A stretch of 64,000 bases of DNA from Rhodococcus rhodnii (GCA_000720375.1 JOAA01000033.1:1-64000), one strand, 5' to 3'. Positions 17,066-26,837 are shown, counted from the first letter of the stretch. Notes: generated by a model from the letters alone, not told the origin. Program-made: numbers and translations.

Positions 17066-18082
17066 ATGGACTACCACCACGAGCTGACAAGCGGCGCAGG
17101 CCGGTTCTTCCACCCGAAGATGGCGACCTGTCCGTGGTGCGGTGGCACGGACATCGTGTTCCGGATCCGGGTCGCCGACACCCGGCAGTGCAAGCCCGGA
17201 GTGTTCACTATGGACGAGTGCGTGGCGTGCGGTCACGTCTTCCAGAATCCCCGGTTGACCGATCGGGGTTTGGCGTATTACTGCCACGACTTCTACGACG
17301 GCGTCGGCCGTGAGCACTACGCGTCGGTCGCCGAGTACACCAAACCCGCACACCGCAAACGAGTCCAACTGGTCGGCGGCAACCCGGCGAACTGGCTCGA
17401 TGTCGGTGCGCGGCATGGTCATTTCTGCCGTGAGGCCCGCAAACTCCTTCCCGGCACCAAGTTCTGGGCCTTGGACCCCAGTGAGGAGATCCTGCGCGGG
17501 CAGGACCGCGGCTGGGTAGATGAAGCCGCGCGCGTGTCACTGATCGAGTTCGCCGAGGAGAACGGCGAGAAGTTCGACGTGGTCAGCCTGATCCACTACC
17601 TGGAACGAACCCCTTCGCCGAGCCAGGAGCTGGCCGCGGTGCACAAGGTGCTGCGCAAGGGCGGTGTCGCACTGATCGAAGTGGTCAACCCGGAAAGCCG
17701 GTTCGCCCGTCTGCACGGCCGGTACTGGTACTGCTGGCTGGCTCCGCAGAACATGAACCTGATGCCGTACGACAACATGCGCAGCCTGTTGGAGCGGAGC
17801 GGTTTCGAGGTGACGACGGCGCAGCGGGGCAAGGCCAACAAGCCGTTCGACAACATGGCGGCCTTGATGACTGCCCTCAACCACCACCTGCCGCCGGCCA
17901 AACCATGGCCGTGGCTCAGTCGTTCGAGAGTGAGCCTGCGCGAGCGTGTGGTCAGAAAGGGCACGATGCTGCTCGCGGCACCGTTACTCGGCCTGGCCTT
18001 GGCTGTGGACCTGCTTCTGCATCTGGTGACCGCACGAGGTCGAGGCGGCAACACCTATCGGATTGTCGCGGTGGCGCGCTGA
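17066..18082 (+). CDS. Class I SAM methyltransferase with N-terminal zinc ribbon
   Basis: A 338-aa protein. An N-terminal zinc-binding segment (CPWCGG, then CVACGH; about 22-57) precedes a class I methyltransferase fold from about residue 105. Motif I, LDVGARHGHF, is weaker than the usual GxGxG; the acidic end of strand 2 is in FWALDPSEE. A hydrophobic stretch near the C-terminus (MLLAAPLLGLALAVDLLLHLV) suggests membrane association. Proteins of this design are common in glycan and sugar clusters. Methylation of the sugar or of the terpenoid is inference. It starts 3 nt after the SDR stop. Confidence 0.75.
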   Translation: MDYHHELTSGAGRFFHPKMATCPWCGGTDIVFRIRVADTRQCKPGVFTMDECVACGHVFQNPRLTDRGLAYYCHDFYDGVGREHYASVAEYTKPAHRKRVQLVGGNPANWLDVGARHGHFCREARKLLPGTKFWALDPSEEILRGQDRGWVDEAARVSLIEFAEENGEKFDVVSLIHYLERTPSPSQELAAVHKVLRKGGVALIEVVNPESRFARLHGRYWYCWLAPQNMNLMPYDNMRSLLERSGFEVTTAQRGKANKPFDNMAALMTALNHHLPPAKPWPWLSRSRVSLRERVVRKGTMLLAAPLLGLALAVDLLLHLVTARGRGGNTYRIVAVAR

Positions 18083-18135
18083 GGCGCCGATCCCCTTCGC
18101 AGCAAGAACTTCGTGATACGGAAGGTAGCGAGGCA

Positions 18136-19842
18136 TTGGACGTCGGACAGCTTCAGGCACGTGTCGAGAAGGCAGCGGAGCGCGCGATCACCCACCTGTG
18201 GGACCGGCAGCGTGAGGACGGGTCCTGGGTGGACCGTCTCTCGTCGTCCACCATCGCGACCGCGCTCGGCGCACTGTCGCTCAACCGCGCCGACCCGCAC
18301 CTGTACAAGGACCGCATCGAGTCCGCGGTGCAGTGGTTGCGGGAGAACCAGCGCGAGGACGGTGGCTGGGCGATGGCTGATGCCGAGTGGCCCAGCAGCC
18401 CGGGTATGAGTGCCTTCGGGCTCGCCGCGCTGCACGAGATCGACCCCGACAGGTCGCATGGCGCCATCGAACGGGCCCGGGTCTTCATCGACGAGAACGA
18501 TGGGATGAACGTGATCCCGGGCCTTACCGGTGAGGCACCGAAGACGTGGCCCGCGGCCCTGCCGACGATCTGGGCGCTGACCGGTCTGCGGGACTTCGAG
18601 CAGCAGCCCGACCTGCCGGTCGAGACGATGCTGATCCCGCCGCGCTGGCGCAACAAGGTGTCGATCGCGCTGCCCGCCATCCTCGGGCTCGGTGTGATGC
18701 AGGCGCGAACGATGAAACGCAACCCGCTGCGCCGGATCCTCGGCCGGATCGCCGAGCCGATGGCGCTGAACTGGCTGCGCGAGATCTCCGGGACCAACGG
18801 CGGGATCGAGGAGTGCCCGATGATCGCCGGGTTCATTTACCTCGGACTGCGTCAGGCCGGTGTCGGACTGGACCTGCAGCTGGCGTCCCTGCGCTATCTG
18901 CTGGAGACCCAGCGAACGGACGGATCGTGGGCGATCGACCGGGATCTGGAGATCTCGGTGACCGCGTACTCGATCATGGCGTTGAGTGAGTTCCAGGACG
19001 TGGCCAACGAGCCGCTGCTGCAAGGCACGCGCGAGTGGCTGCTGCGCAACCAGTGGAACAAACCGTTCAGCCAGTTCGACATCCCGGCTGGCGGGTGGGG
19101 CTGGGCCAACCCGTCGGGCTGGCCGGAGACCGAGGACACCGCCGTCGTACTGGGAGTTCTGGCCGAGCTGGGCGTACCACGTACGCACCCCGCGGTCCAG
19201 CTTGGCATCCACTGGCTGCTCAAGATGCAGAACAAGGACGGCTCGTGGTCGGAGTGGGTCAAGGACACCCACATCATGAACGACCGGCCGTGTCCTGGCG
19301 TCACGGCACACGTGATCATGGCGTTGCAGCGGTTCGGAGTGTCGGATTCGCCGGGCACGGCGATCGCCAGGGGACTGGCGTACCTGCGTAAGCACCAGCA
19401 GGACGACGGCTCGATCTCGTCGGTGTGGTTCCGTGACAACACCCACGGCACCAGCCGTCTGCTGGAGGCCTTTGTGGACAGCAGGAGCGGCAGCGCACCC
19501 ACCGCCGAGGCCGCACGGAAGTGGTTGCTGGCCAACCAGGCGGCGGACGGCGGCTGGCCGCTGAAGCACGAGCTTCCACCGAAGGGCACCACGGCCGAAG
19601 AGACCGGGTGGGCGGTGTTCGCGTTGCTCAAGGGCGGCGAACGACCGGACAGCCCGGCTGTGCTGCGCGGCGTGGAATGGATCGTGAACAACCAGGACGA
19701 CCTGGGGACCTGGCGGCCGAGCAACGTCGGGCTCTACTTCGACGACCTGTGCTACACCGACGACCTGATCGCCCACACGTTCACGCTGCGCGCGCTCGGC
19801 CGGTGGCTCAAGACGATCAACCGGGGTGGAGACAGCCAGTGA
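18136..19842 (+). CDS. Squalene-hopene-cyclase-like (class II) terpene cyclase with variant E-T-E-D acid motif
   Basis: Best start is TTG 18136 (GGAAGG 10 nt upstream), giving 568 aa that opens like an SHC: VEKAAERAITHLWDRQREDGSW. It has the double alpha-alpha barrel with several QW-type repeats (ENQREDGGW, ETQRTDGSW, KMQNKDGSW, ANQAADGGW). The D-x-D-D-T acid motif of SHCs and class II diterpene cyclases aligns with E331-T-E333-D334-T after GGWGWANPSGWP, so the central acid is Glu. A neighbouring flavin epoxidase gene suggests an epoxide-opening rather than alkene-protonating cyclisation (inference). Open frame continues upstream to 17905 but that overlaps the methyltransferase gene. Next gene overlaps by 4 nt. 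Confidence 0.85.
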   Translation: MDVGQLQARVEKAAERAITHLWDRQREDGSWVDRLSSSTIATALGALSLNRADPHLYKDRIESAVQWLRENQREDGGWAMADAEWPSSPGMSAFGLAALHEIDPDRSHGAIERARVFIDENDGMNVIPGLTGEAPKTWPAALPTIWALTGLRDFEQQPDLPVETMLIPPRWRNKVSIALPAILGLGVMQARTMKRNPLRRILGRIAEPMALNWLREISGTNGGIEECPMIAGFIYLGLRQAGVGLDLQLASLRYLLETQRTDGSWAIDRDLEISVTAYSIMALSEFQDVANEPLLQGTREWLLRNQWNKPFSQFDIPAGGWGWANPSGWPETEDTAVVLGVLAELGVPRTHPAVQLGIHWLLKMQNKDGSWSEWVKDTHIMNDRPCPGVTAHVIMALQRFGVSDSPGTAIARGLAYLRKHQQDDGSISSVWFRDNTHGTSRLLEAFVDSRSGSAPTAEAARKWLLANQAADGGWPLKHELPPKGTTAEETGWAVFALLKGGERPDSPAVLRGVEWIVNNQDDLGTWRPSNVGLYFDDLCYTDDLIAHTFTLRALGRWLKTINRGGDSQ

Positions 19843-21161
19843 GCACGCTGCCGCCCGGGCCCAAGCTGCCCGCGGTGATCCAGACGCTGATGTGGGTCGT
19901 CGCGCCGGTCAAGTTCGGCAAGGCCTGCCTGCGGCGTTACGGACCGCTCTTCACCGCGCGCATCGTGGGCTTCGGCGACGTCGTCTACATCAGCACACCG
20001 GACGGCATCCGCCGGATCCTGCGCGACGACGCGAGCGACTTCGACGCGGCCGCGGCCAACGAGTCGATCCGGTTCGTGGTGGGGGAGCACTCGCTGCTGA
20101 TGTCCGGCGGCGCTGAACACACCGAACGGCGCAAGGTCCTGATGCGGCCGTTGCACGGCAACAACGTCGCCACCTATGTCGAGGTGATGCAGTCCATTGT
20201 GGAGCAGGAGATCCGGCAGTGGACCGCCGGGTCGACGGTTCGCCTGCTCAACGTGTTTCAACGGGTCACGCTCGAGGTGATGATCCGGGCGGTGTTCGGG
20301 ATCACCGACTCGTCCCGGTTGGACCGGCTGCGCCAACTGGTGCCGAAGCTGCTCGACGTCAACCCGCTGATCATCTTGCTGCCGGTGATGCGCCGGCAGT
20401 TCGGCGGATTCGGTCCGTGGGCGGCGTTCCAGCGGCTGTTGCGGGAGACCGACGAGATCATCTACGCGGAGATCAGGGAACGCCGGGCCGAACTGGCGGT
20501 CAACCCGGACGGCCGGGGCAATGACGTGCTGTCGATCCTGCTTGCCAAGGGACAGGACAGTGCGGGAGTCACCGACCAGGAACTCCGCGACCACATGGTG
20601 ACTCTGCTCGCGGTCGGTCAGGAGACCACGGCCACGCAGCTGGCCTGGTTCTTCGAGCGGGTGATGCGTGCGCCGGGCGCGCTCAAGCAGGTGGAGGCCG
20701 CGGTCTTCAGCGAGGACTGGAAGCTGCTGGACGCGGCGATCCATGAGGCCATCCGGGCTCGTCCGACCACTTTGGACATCGGTAGGATCGCCAGCAAGGA
20801 GTGGAAGGCCGACGGTTACGTCTTTCCGAAAGGGACGATGTTCGCGGTCTCCCTTGGCCTGTTGCACTTGTCCGAGGACCTGCATCCGGAACCGGAGAAC
20901 TACTCCATCGACCGGTTCCATCCGGTCGAGCCGCCGAGTGCGCACTTCATGCCGTTCGGCGGGGGCAGCCACCGGTGCTTGGGCGCGTCGCTCGCGATGG
21001 TCGAGATGCGCACGATCATCAGCACGATCCTCCGCAACGTCCGGCTTCGCCCGCGCAGCGCCACGCCGGAAGGCGTCACCCCCAAGGGACCGATGCTCGT
21101 CCCGCGCCGTGGCGCGGAGGTCGTCATCGCCGAGAACCACATGATGGCCGGACGAGAGTGA
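19839..21161 (+). CDS. Cytochrome P450 no. 1
   Basis: A 440-aa P450 with GTG start overlapping the cyclase stop. Heme loop FGGGSHRCLG at residues 373-382 with Cys380 as ligand; I-helix VGQETT keeps the acid-alcohol pair; ExxR is EAIR. The N-terminus (PPGPKLPAVIQTL, then RRYGPLFTARIVG) resembles the CYP135/138-type group rather than the CYP107-like others in the cluster, so it is not a recent duplicate of them. It probably hydroxylates the cyclised terpenoid; partner ferredoxin may be the one at 39965. Confidence 0.92.
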   Translation: MSTLPPGPKLPAVIQTLMWVVAPVKFGKACLRRYGPLFTARIVGFGDVVYISTPDGIRRILRDDASDFDAAAANESIRFVVGEHSLLMSGGAEHTERRKVLMRPLHGNNVATYVEVMQSIVEQEIRQWTAGSTVRLLNVFQRVTLEVMIRAVFGITDSSRLDRLRQLVPKLLDVNPLIILLPVMRRQFGGFGPWAAFQRLLRETDEIIYAEIRERRAELAVNPDGRGNDVLSILLAKGQDSAGVTDQELRDHMVTLLAVGQETTATQLAWFFERVMRAPGALKQVEAAVFSEDWKLLDAAIHEAIRARPTTLDIGRIASKEWKADGYVFPKGTMFAVSLGLLHLSEDLHPEPENYSIDRFHPVEPPSAHFMPFGGGSHRCLGASLAMVEMRTIISTILRNVRLRPRSATPEGVTPKGPMLVPRRGAEVVIAENHMMAGRE

Positions 21162-22369
21162 GGATCGACGTGCCAGTCCGCAGTTTCCCGTTCCCGCGAC
21201 CGTCCCGGTTGGACGTCGAGCCGGAATACCGCCAGTTGCAGGACAACGAGCCGGTCAGCAGGGTGAAGTTCCCGTACGGCGAGGAAGCCTGGCTGGTCAC
21301 CCGGTACGCGGATGTCCGGACTGTGCTGTCGGATCCGGCTTTCTCCCGTGCGGAGTCGCTCCAGCGGGACGTGCCGCGGGTGACCGAGGAGAACTTCAGC
21401 GGCGGCATCGTCGCGATGGACCCGCCGGAGCACACCCGCGTGCGTTCGGTGTGCCGTCAAGCGTTCACGCCACGAACAGTCGCCCGGTTGCGGGAACGTG
21501 CCACGGTTCTGGCGACTGAGCTGATCAAGGACAGCCTGTCGGCGGGAACGTTCGACGGCGTCGAGGACTTCGCGCTGCCGTACACGCTCAAGATGATCTG
21601 CGAGATGCTCGGGGTGCCCTATGCGGACCGCGAGCACTTCCGGCACTGGGCCGAGGCCGGTCTGGCGACCACGTCGATCTCCGAGGACGAGCGGTGGGCG
21701 GCGACCGGGAAGATGTGGGACTACATGGCCGTGCTGCTGGCCGAGCGGCGCAAGCAGCCACGGGACGACCTGATGTCGGCCATGCTCGCCGTCCAGTCGG
21801 ACGTCGGCACGGTGTCGGACGACGAACTGGTCATCCTCGCGATGACGATCCTCGTGGCCGGTTACGAGACCACGTCCACTCAGTTGCCGAACTTCATCTA
21901 CGTCCTGCTGGAAGATCGCGCCCGGTTCGAAAGCCTGGTGACGAACCCGTTGCTCATCCCCACAGCGGTCGAGGAGCTGATGCGGTACGTGCCGCTCGAA
22001 GCGAACGGCACGACGCCGCGCTATGCCGCGCGGGACATCGTGCTCAGCGGCACCCTGATCGAGGCCGGCTCGCCGGTCGTGCCCGCGTCGGTGATCGCCA
22101 ACCGGGACCCGCGGGTCTTCACCGACCCGGACCGGCTGGACTTCGCCCGTGATCCGAACCCGCACATCGGGTTCGGCCTCGGCGCGCACTTCTGCCTCGG
22201 CGCACCGCTGGCCCGGCTGGAACTCCAAGTGGCGCTTGAGGTTCTGACGTCTGCCGCACCCGGACTGCGGTTCGCGCCCGCCGAGTCCGGGATCGAGTGG
22301 AAGGCCGGAATGCTCGTGCGCGGACCGTCCCGCCTGATGTTGTCCGAGAGGAACGGAGAGTCGGCATGA
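21158..22369 (+). CDS. Cytochrome P450 no. 2
   Basis: A 403-aa actinobacterial class I P450. The GTG at 21158 overlaps the previous stop (GTGA); GTG 21170 is an alternative start. Heme loop FGLGAHFCLG at 339-348, Cys346. I-helix AGYETT intact; ExxR is ELMR. A conventional monooxygenase of the CYP107/105-like kind. Middle of the overlapping operon. Confidence 0.92.
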   Translation: MRIDVPVRSFPFPRPSRLDVEPEYRQLQDNEPVSRVKFPYGEEAWLVTRYADVRTVLSDPAFSRAESLQRDVPRVTEENFSGGIVAMDPPEHTRVRSVCRQAFTPRTVARLRERATVLATELIKDSLSAGTFDGVEDFALPYTLKMICEMLGVPYADREHFRHWAEAGLATTSISEDERWAATGKMWDYMAVLLAERRKQPRDDLMSAMLAVQSDVGTVSDDELVILAMTILVAGYETTSTQLPNFIYVLLEDRARFESLVTNPLLIPTAVEELMRYVPLEANGTTPRYAARDIVLSGTLIEAGSPVVPASVIANRDPRVFTDPDRLDFARDPNPHIGFGLGAHFCLGAPLARLELQVALEVLTSAAPGLRFAPAESGIEWKAGMLVRGPSRLMLSERNGESA

Positions 22370-23601
22370 CCTCATCCGAAGCAGACGCTGTCACGTCGAG
22401 GAAACCGCCGCCGGTGGAACGGTTCCGGCCGACCGACCTTGACGAACGGGACTGGGCGAACCTGCGCGCCACCTGTCCGGTGTCCAAGACCACGGCGCCG
22501 GACGGCGCGGGCGTGTGGCTGGTGAGCCGGTACGCCGACATCCGCAAAGTCCTGGGCAGCCAGGTGTTCAGCGTGTCGCCGATCGACCTGGAGAAGGGCA
22601 GCGGCACCGCGGAGGCGAACGAGTCGATCTTCCAGGACCCGCCGGAGCACACCCGCCTGCGCGGCTTGGTCGCCGGGCCGTTCGCGGTCGGCTACGTCGG
22701 CCGCTACCGCGACTCGATCCGGGCGAAGGCGGACGAGCTGCTGGCGCAGATCGGGTCCGCGAACCGGCCCGCCGACGTGATGGCGGATTTCGCCAAACCG
22801 TTGACGATGAACGTGATCGCGGCCGTGGTCGGTGTGCCTGAGCCGGATCGCGCGATGTTCCTGCGGCTGTCGGACCAGCTGCTCGTGCCCCTGTCCGAGG
22901 CGCAGGGCGTGGTCGCGATCGAGGGCTGGAAGCAGCTGAACAACTACGTCCGCGACCTGATCGCCGAACGGCGTCGCACGACCGGTCGCGAGGGCATCGA
23001 CCTGATCGCGCACATGATCCGGGTGCAAGAGGACGAAGGCACAGTCGACGACGTCGAGCTGGCGACCATGGTCCTCGGACTTCCGGTCGCGGGCTACGTC
23101 AGCACGGCCAACGCGATCGCGGTCGCCATGCGTTACCTCCTGGAATTCAAGTGGCTGCACACGCTGCGGACCGCGGCCGACGGTGAGGACCTGCGCAAGC
23201 AGTTCGTCGAAGAGGTGTTGCGGATCCAGTCCGGCGACAACGGCGAGTCGATGCCGCGGTTCGCGTCCGAGGACTTCGAGCTGGGTGAGGTCACCATCCG
23301 CAAGGGCGAACAGGTCGTCGCCCCGCTGATCGCGGCGAACCGGGACGATTCGTTGTTCGACGACCCGGACACCTTCAACCCGCGGCGGGACAAGCTGATC
23401 CGGCACATCGCGTTCGGGTTCGGCATTCATCGCTGCCTCGGCGCCAACCTGGCCCGGCTGGAACTGCAGGTCGCGACGGACGCACTGGTCGAGTGCGGCC
23501 TGGACTTCGAGATGTTGGAGGCGTGGAAGGCCGTGCCGTGGAAGGTGAACATGCTCGGCGACCGGTTCCCCGAGCGGATGATGGTCAAGGTGACGGCCTG
23601 A
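22366..23601 (+). CDS. Cytochrome P450 no. 3, I-helix acid replaced
   Basis: A 411-aa P450 (ATGA overlap with no. 2). Heme loop FGFGIHRCLG at 350-359, Cys357; ExxR is EVLR. The I-helix reads AGYVST, with Val where the proton-relay Glu/Asp normally is. It shares with nos. 4 and 5 the signature E-E-x-x-R-x-Q after the K-helix and the loss of the acid, so the three look like paralogues. Loss of the acid may slow O-O scission and point to non-hydroxylation chemistry or substrate-assisted relay (inference). Confidence 0.9.
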   Translation: MTSSEADAVTSRKPPPVERFRPTDLDERDWANLRATCPVSKTTAPDGAGVWLVSRYADIRKVLGSQVFSVSPIDLEKGSGTAEANESIFQDPPEHTRLRGLVAGPFAVGYVGRYRDSIRAKADELLAQIGSANRPADVMADFAKPLTMNVIAAVVGVPEPDRAMFLRLSDQLLVPLSEAQGVVAIEGWKQLNNYVRDLIAERRRTTGREGIDLIAHMIRVQEDEGTVDDVELATMVLGLPVAGYVSTANAIAVAMRYLLEFKWLHTLRTAADGEDLRKQFVEEVLRIQSGDNGESMPRFASEDFELGEVTIRKGEQVVAPLIAANRDDSLFDDPDTFNPRRDKLIRHIAFGFGIHRCLGANLARLELQVATDALVECGLDFEMLEAWKAVPWKVNMLGDRFPERMMVKVTA

Positions 23602-24761
23602 TGGGAAAGCACGTTCTGTACGCGTCGATCCCGGCGTGGGGGCACGTCTACCCGGCCCTGGAGGGACTGACCGAGCTGGTCCGTCGCGGGCACCGGGTGA
23701 GCGCGCTGGCGTCCGGGAGTTTCGCGGCCGAGGTCGGCAAGGTCGTCGACGTCGTGCCGTACGAGTCCCCAATGGACTCGGTCAAGGTCGAACTGTCCGA
23801 TATGGGCAACGTGTTGCCGTTGATGCTCAAGGAAACCCGCGCGGCCTACGCGACCTTGGCCAAGGTCGTTCGCGATGACCGGCCGGACGTGATCGTGTCC
23901 GACGTGCTGTCGACCGCGGGCTGGCTGCTCGGGCAGGCGTTCGACATCCCGGTGATCCGCACCTGGCCGGTGTTCGCGTCGAACTCCGAGTTCTCGCTGC
24001 ACCAGGACTACGAGTCCCGTTCGGACACGGACGAGTCGATGATGGCGTTCTTCGGTGCCGTGGCCGAGTTCCTCGACGACGTCGGGTTGGCTTCGTCGGT
24101 GTCGCCGGAGCAGTTCTTCGACAACGAGGCCGACCGCAACATCGTGCTGTTCCCCCGGGAGATCCAGCCGCGCGGGGAGACGTTCGACGACCGGTTCACG
24201 TTCATCGACCCGTGCATCCGACCGGCCGAGAACTCGCCGGAGTTGCCGTGGCTGCGTAAGGCATCGCCCTTGGCCGTGATCTCGCTCGGCACAGTGTTCA
24301 ACGAGAAGATCGGTTTCTTCCGTACCTGCATCGAGGGCGTCGAACGCCTGGGCTGGCATGCTGCCGCCGCGCTGGGCAACAAAGTCTCGCCGGACGCGGT
24401 CGGTCCGATCTCCGAACAGGTACTGCTGCGCGCCAAACTGCCAATGATCGACACCCTGCAGCACGCGTCGGTCGCGATCACGCACGGCGGGCTGACGAGC
24501 ACGATCGAGGCGCTGGCACAAGGCGTTCCGGTGTTGATCGCTCCCCAGATCGGTGAGCAGCGCGGTGTCGCGGACAGCATGGAACGGCTCGGTCTGGGCG
24601 TGCGGCTGCGGGAGCCGTTCACCGCCGACGAGCTGGCCGATCTGATCAAACAGGTCGCCAACGACACCGAGATGGCCGAACGGCTCACGCGGTTCCAGCG
24701 GAAACTGCGCGACGGCCGCAGCGGGGGACAGTTCGCCGATGCCGTCGAAGTCGCGTTCTAG
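23601..24761 (+). CDS. MGT-type (GT1) glycosyltransferase
   Basis: A 386-aa GT-B enzyme of the macrolide glycosyltransferase family. The N-terminal acceptor domain starts HVLYASIPAWGHVYPALEGL with the catalytic His15. The C-terminal donor domain has THGGLTSTIEALAQGVPVL and ends the motif with APQIGEQ, matching the nucleotide-sugar-binding HGG...P...xQ signature. It should move a sugar from an NDP donor onto a hydroxyl of the terpenoid. It is coupled to P450 no. 3 by TGATG and followed after 3 nt by P450 no. 4. Confidence 0.92.
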   Translation: MGKHVLYASIPAWGHVYPALEGLTELVRRGHRVSALASGSFAAEVGKVVDVVPYESPMDSVKVELSDMGNVLPLMLKETRAAYATLAKVVRDDRPDVIVSDVLSTAGWLLGQAFDIPVIRTWPVFASNSEFSLHQDYESRSDTDESMMAFFGAVAEFLDDVGLASSVSPEQFFDNEADRNIVLFPREIQPRGETFDDRFTFIDPCIRPAENSPELPWLRKASPLAVISLGTVFNEKIGFFRTCIEGVERLGWHAAAALGNKVSPDAVGPISEQVLLRAKLPMIDTLQHASVAITHGGLTSTIEALAQGVPVLIAPQIGEQRGVADSMERLGLGVRLREPFTADELADLIKQVANDTEMAERLTRFQRKLRDGRSGGQFADAVEVAF

Positions 24762-24764
24762 GGA

Positions 24765-25961
24765 GTGGTTGCCGTGCAAGACCAAGTGACCGAGAAACTG
24801 GTCGACTACCCGTTCGTCCGCGACTCGATCATCGACCCCGCACCGGATCTGGCGCGGTTGCGGACGGACGCACCCATCCACAAGGTCCGCTTGTTCGGCG
24901 GCGCCGACGCGTGGTTGGTCACCCGATATCAGGATGTGCGTGTGCTGCTGGGACACCCGGCCTTCGGCACGCAGTACCCGGGGACGATCCCCACCGCGGA
25001 TGAGAACAACCTGGCCGCGGGCTTCATGTTCCTCAAGGACCCGCCCGACCACACCCGGCTGCGCCGCAGCGTGACCCGTGCGTTCACCGCCCGCCGCATC
25101 GCCGAGATGCGCGAACGGGCGCAGGACGTCACCGATAGCCTCATCACCGCGATGCTGGCCAAGGGACCCGTCGTCGATCTGCAGGAAGAGTTCGCGTACC
25201 CGCTGCCGATCTCGATCATCTCCGAGCTGCTGGGCATTCCGCCGGAGGATCGCGGGCAGTTCCGTGGCTGGGCGGACATCGTGCTGCGCTCGGTCACAGG
25301 TGCCTCCGAGGACGCCGGGACGGCGTTCATGGACCTGCAGCGGTTCGTCGTCAAGCTCGTGGACGCCAAGCCCGACGGCGGAGACCTGCTCAGCGATCTC
25401 GCCCGCCAGTCCGACCAGCAGGACGGGCTGACCCGGCTGGAGATCTCGTCGATGGCGATGGGTCTGCTGATGGCCGGGTACGTCACCACGGCGTCGGCCA
25501 TCTCGCACGGGCTGCTGAGGCTGTTCGGCAACCCGCAGGTGCTGGGCCGGTTGCGGGCCGGCGAGATCGAGATCGAGCACGTCGTCGAGGAACTGCTGCG
25601 GCTGCAGGACGAGGAGATCGGCATCCAGCGGATCGCGCAGTCCGATGTGGACATCTGCGGGGTGCGGATCAAGATGGGGGAGACGGTCATCGCGTCCCGT
25701 GTGGGCGCCAACCGGGACTCCTCGGAGTTCGCCAACCCGGACGCGATGAACGTCAAGGCCGAACGCAGCCCGCATCTGGCGTTCGGTCACGGAATCCACC
25801 ATTGCCTCGGTTCGGCACTCGCCCGGATGGAGCTGGCCGTCGCACTGGGCACGTTGCTGACCAGGATCCCGGGGATCCGGTTGGCGGACCCGCCACACGA
25901 GGTGGAGTGGCGGGCCGAAGGAATGGACGTCAGCATCGAGCGGCTGCCGGTCGCCTGGTGA
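24765..25961 (+). CDS. Cytochrome P450 no. 4, I-helix acid replaced
   Basis: A 398-aa P450, GTG start at 24765 (GTG 24774 also possible). Heme loop FGHGIHHCLG at 340-349, Cys347; ExxR is ELLR. The I-helix AGYVTT has Val instead of the acid. Paralogue of nos. 3 and 5 by the EELLRLQ segment. Last P450 of the first operon. Confidence 0.9.
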   Translation: MVAVQDQVTEKLVDYPFVRDSIIDPAPDLARLRTDAPIHKVRLFGGADAWLVTRYQDVRVLLGHPAFGTQYPGTIPTADENNLAAGFMFLKDPPDHTRLRRSVTRAFTARRIAEMRERAQDVTDSLITAMLAKGPVVDLQEEFAYPLPISIISELLGIPPEDRGQFRGWADIVLRSVTGASEDAGTAFMDLQRFVVKLVDAKPDGGDLLSDLARQSDQQDGLTRLEISSMAMGLLMAGYVTTASAISHGLLRLFGNPQVLGRLRAGEIEIEHVVEELLRLQDEEIGIQRIAQSDVDICGVRIKMGETVIASRVGANRDSSEFANPDAMNVKAERSPHLAFGHGIHHCLGSALARMELAVALGTLLTRIPGIRLADPPHEVEWRAEGMDVSIERLPVAW

Positions 25962-25998
25962 TCAGCGAAACAAGTCAGGATCGGAAAGGTCTTTGCTC

Positions 25999-26829
25999 AT
26001 GAGTAACACAGTCCCTCGGGTCACCAGGCCGTACGACCAGGCAGAACTCGATGACGCGGTGCGCAACCGGGGCGCGGTGGTCCTGGCCGGGGCGTACACG
26101 ACCGACCAGTGCGACACGTTCCTGACCGAGGTCGAGAAGTACCTGGCGGAGAACCCGCGGGAAGCGGAGTACGCGGCCAAGTCGGTGCTCGGCGGCTTCC
26201 AGGGGGACACCACCGGGACGTTGCACGGACTGATCGGCACCATCCCCAGCGCACCGGAAATGGTGATGCAGCGGGACATCGTCGACTGCGCCCGCCGGGT
26301 GCTCAAGCCGTTGTCGGACAACATCCTGCTGACCATCGCCGAGTACATGGCACGCAAGCCCGGAGCGTTCCGCCAGGAGCTGCACCTGGACACGTTCTCG
26401 TGGCACCGCGTCCCGCCGAGCGAGAACCCCATCGCGCTGACGGTGATGGCGGCGATGAGCGATTTCACCGCGGACAACGGCGCGACCTGGGTGGTGCTCG
26501 ACAGCCACAGCGGCCCGGCGACGGCCCCGCCGCCGGACTGGAGCGAAGCCGTGCAGGCCGAGATGAAGAAGGGGGACGCGCTGCTGTTCCGTGCGGACCT
26601 GTTCCACGCGGGCGGCGCGAACACCACCGAGGCCGACGTCCGGCAGATCTTCTCGATGGGCTTCCAGGTCGGCTGGCTGCGTCAGGTGGAGAACGGCACG
26701 CTCAGCGTTCCGCCGGAGAAGGCCGCCGAGCTCGAGCCGGAGCTGCAGGAGCTGCTCGGCTACTCGCACGAGCTGGTCCTCGGTCTCTACAAGGGCGGCC
26801 ACCCCCGCAACGCGATCCACACGGCTTGA
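25999..26829 (+). CDS. Phytanoyl-CoA-dioxygenase-family Fe(II)/2-oxoglutarate oxygenase
   Basis: A 276-aa PhyH-family protein; ATG 25999 lies 9 nt after GGAAAGG, so the TTG at 25993 was not used. The iron facial triad is visible: H129-L-D131 in QELHLDTFSWH and the distal His203 in LFHAGGAN, followed by the Arg of DVRQIF that would bind 2-oxoglutarate. Such enzymes hydroxylate, desaturate, epoxidise or rearrange terpenoids in secondary metabolism. It closes the first operon, in front of a strong hairpin. Confidence 0.88.
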   Translation: MSNTVPRVTRPYDQAELDDAVRNRGAVVLAGAYTTDQCDTFLTEVEKYLAENPREAEYAAKSVLGGFQGDTTGTLHGLIGTIPSAPEMVMQRDIVDCARRVLKPLSDNILLTIAEYMARKPGAFRQELHLDTFSWHRVPPSENPIALTVMAAMSDFTADNGATWVVLDSHSGPATAPPPDWSEAVQAEMKKGDALLFRADLFHAGGANTTEADVRQIFSMGFQVGWLRQVENGTLSVPPEKAAELEPELQELLGYSHELVLGLYKGGHPRNAIHTA

Positions 26830-26837
26830 CAACGCGG

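Noticed and set aside
18055..19776. A 573-codon open frame antisense to the SHC-like cyclase
   Set aside because: No recognisable domain, composition typical of an antisense shadow, and the sense strand carries a clear cyclase.
23427..25898. An 823-codon open frame antisense to P450 no. 3, the glycosyltransferase and P450 no. 4
   Set aside because: It mirrors well-supported genes in the opposite strand, is Arg/His/Gln-rich and has no motif; such long antisense frames are common at high GC.
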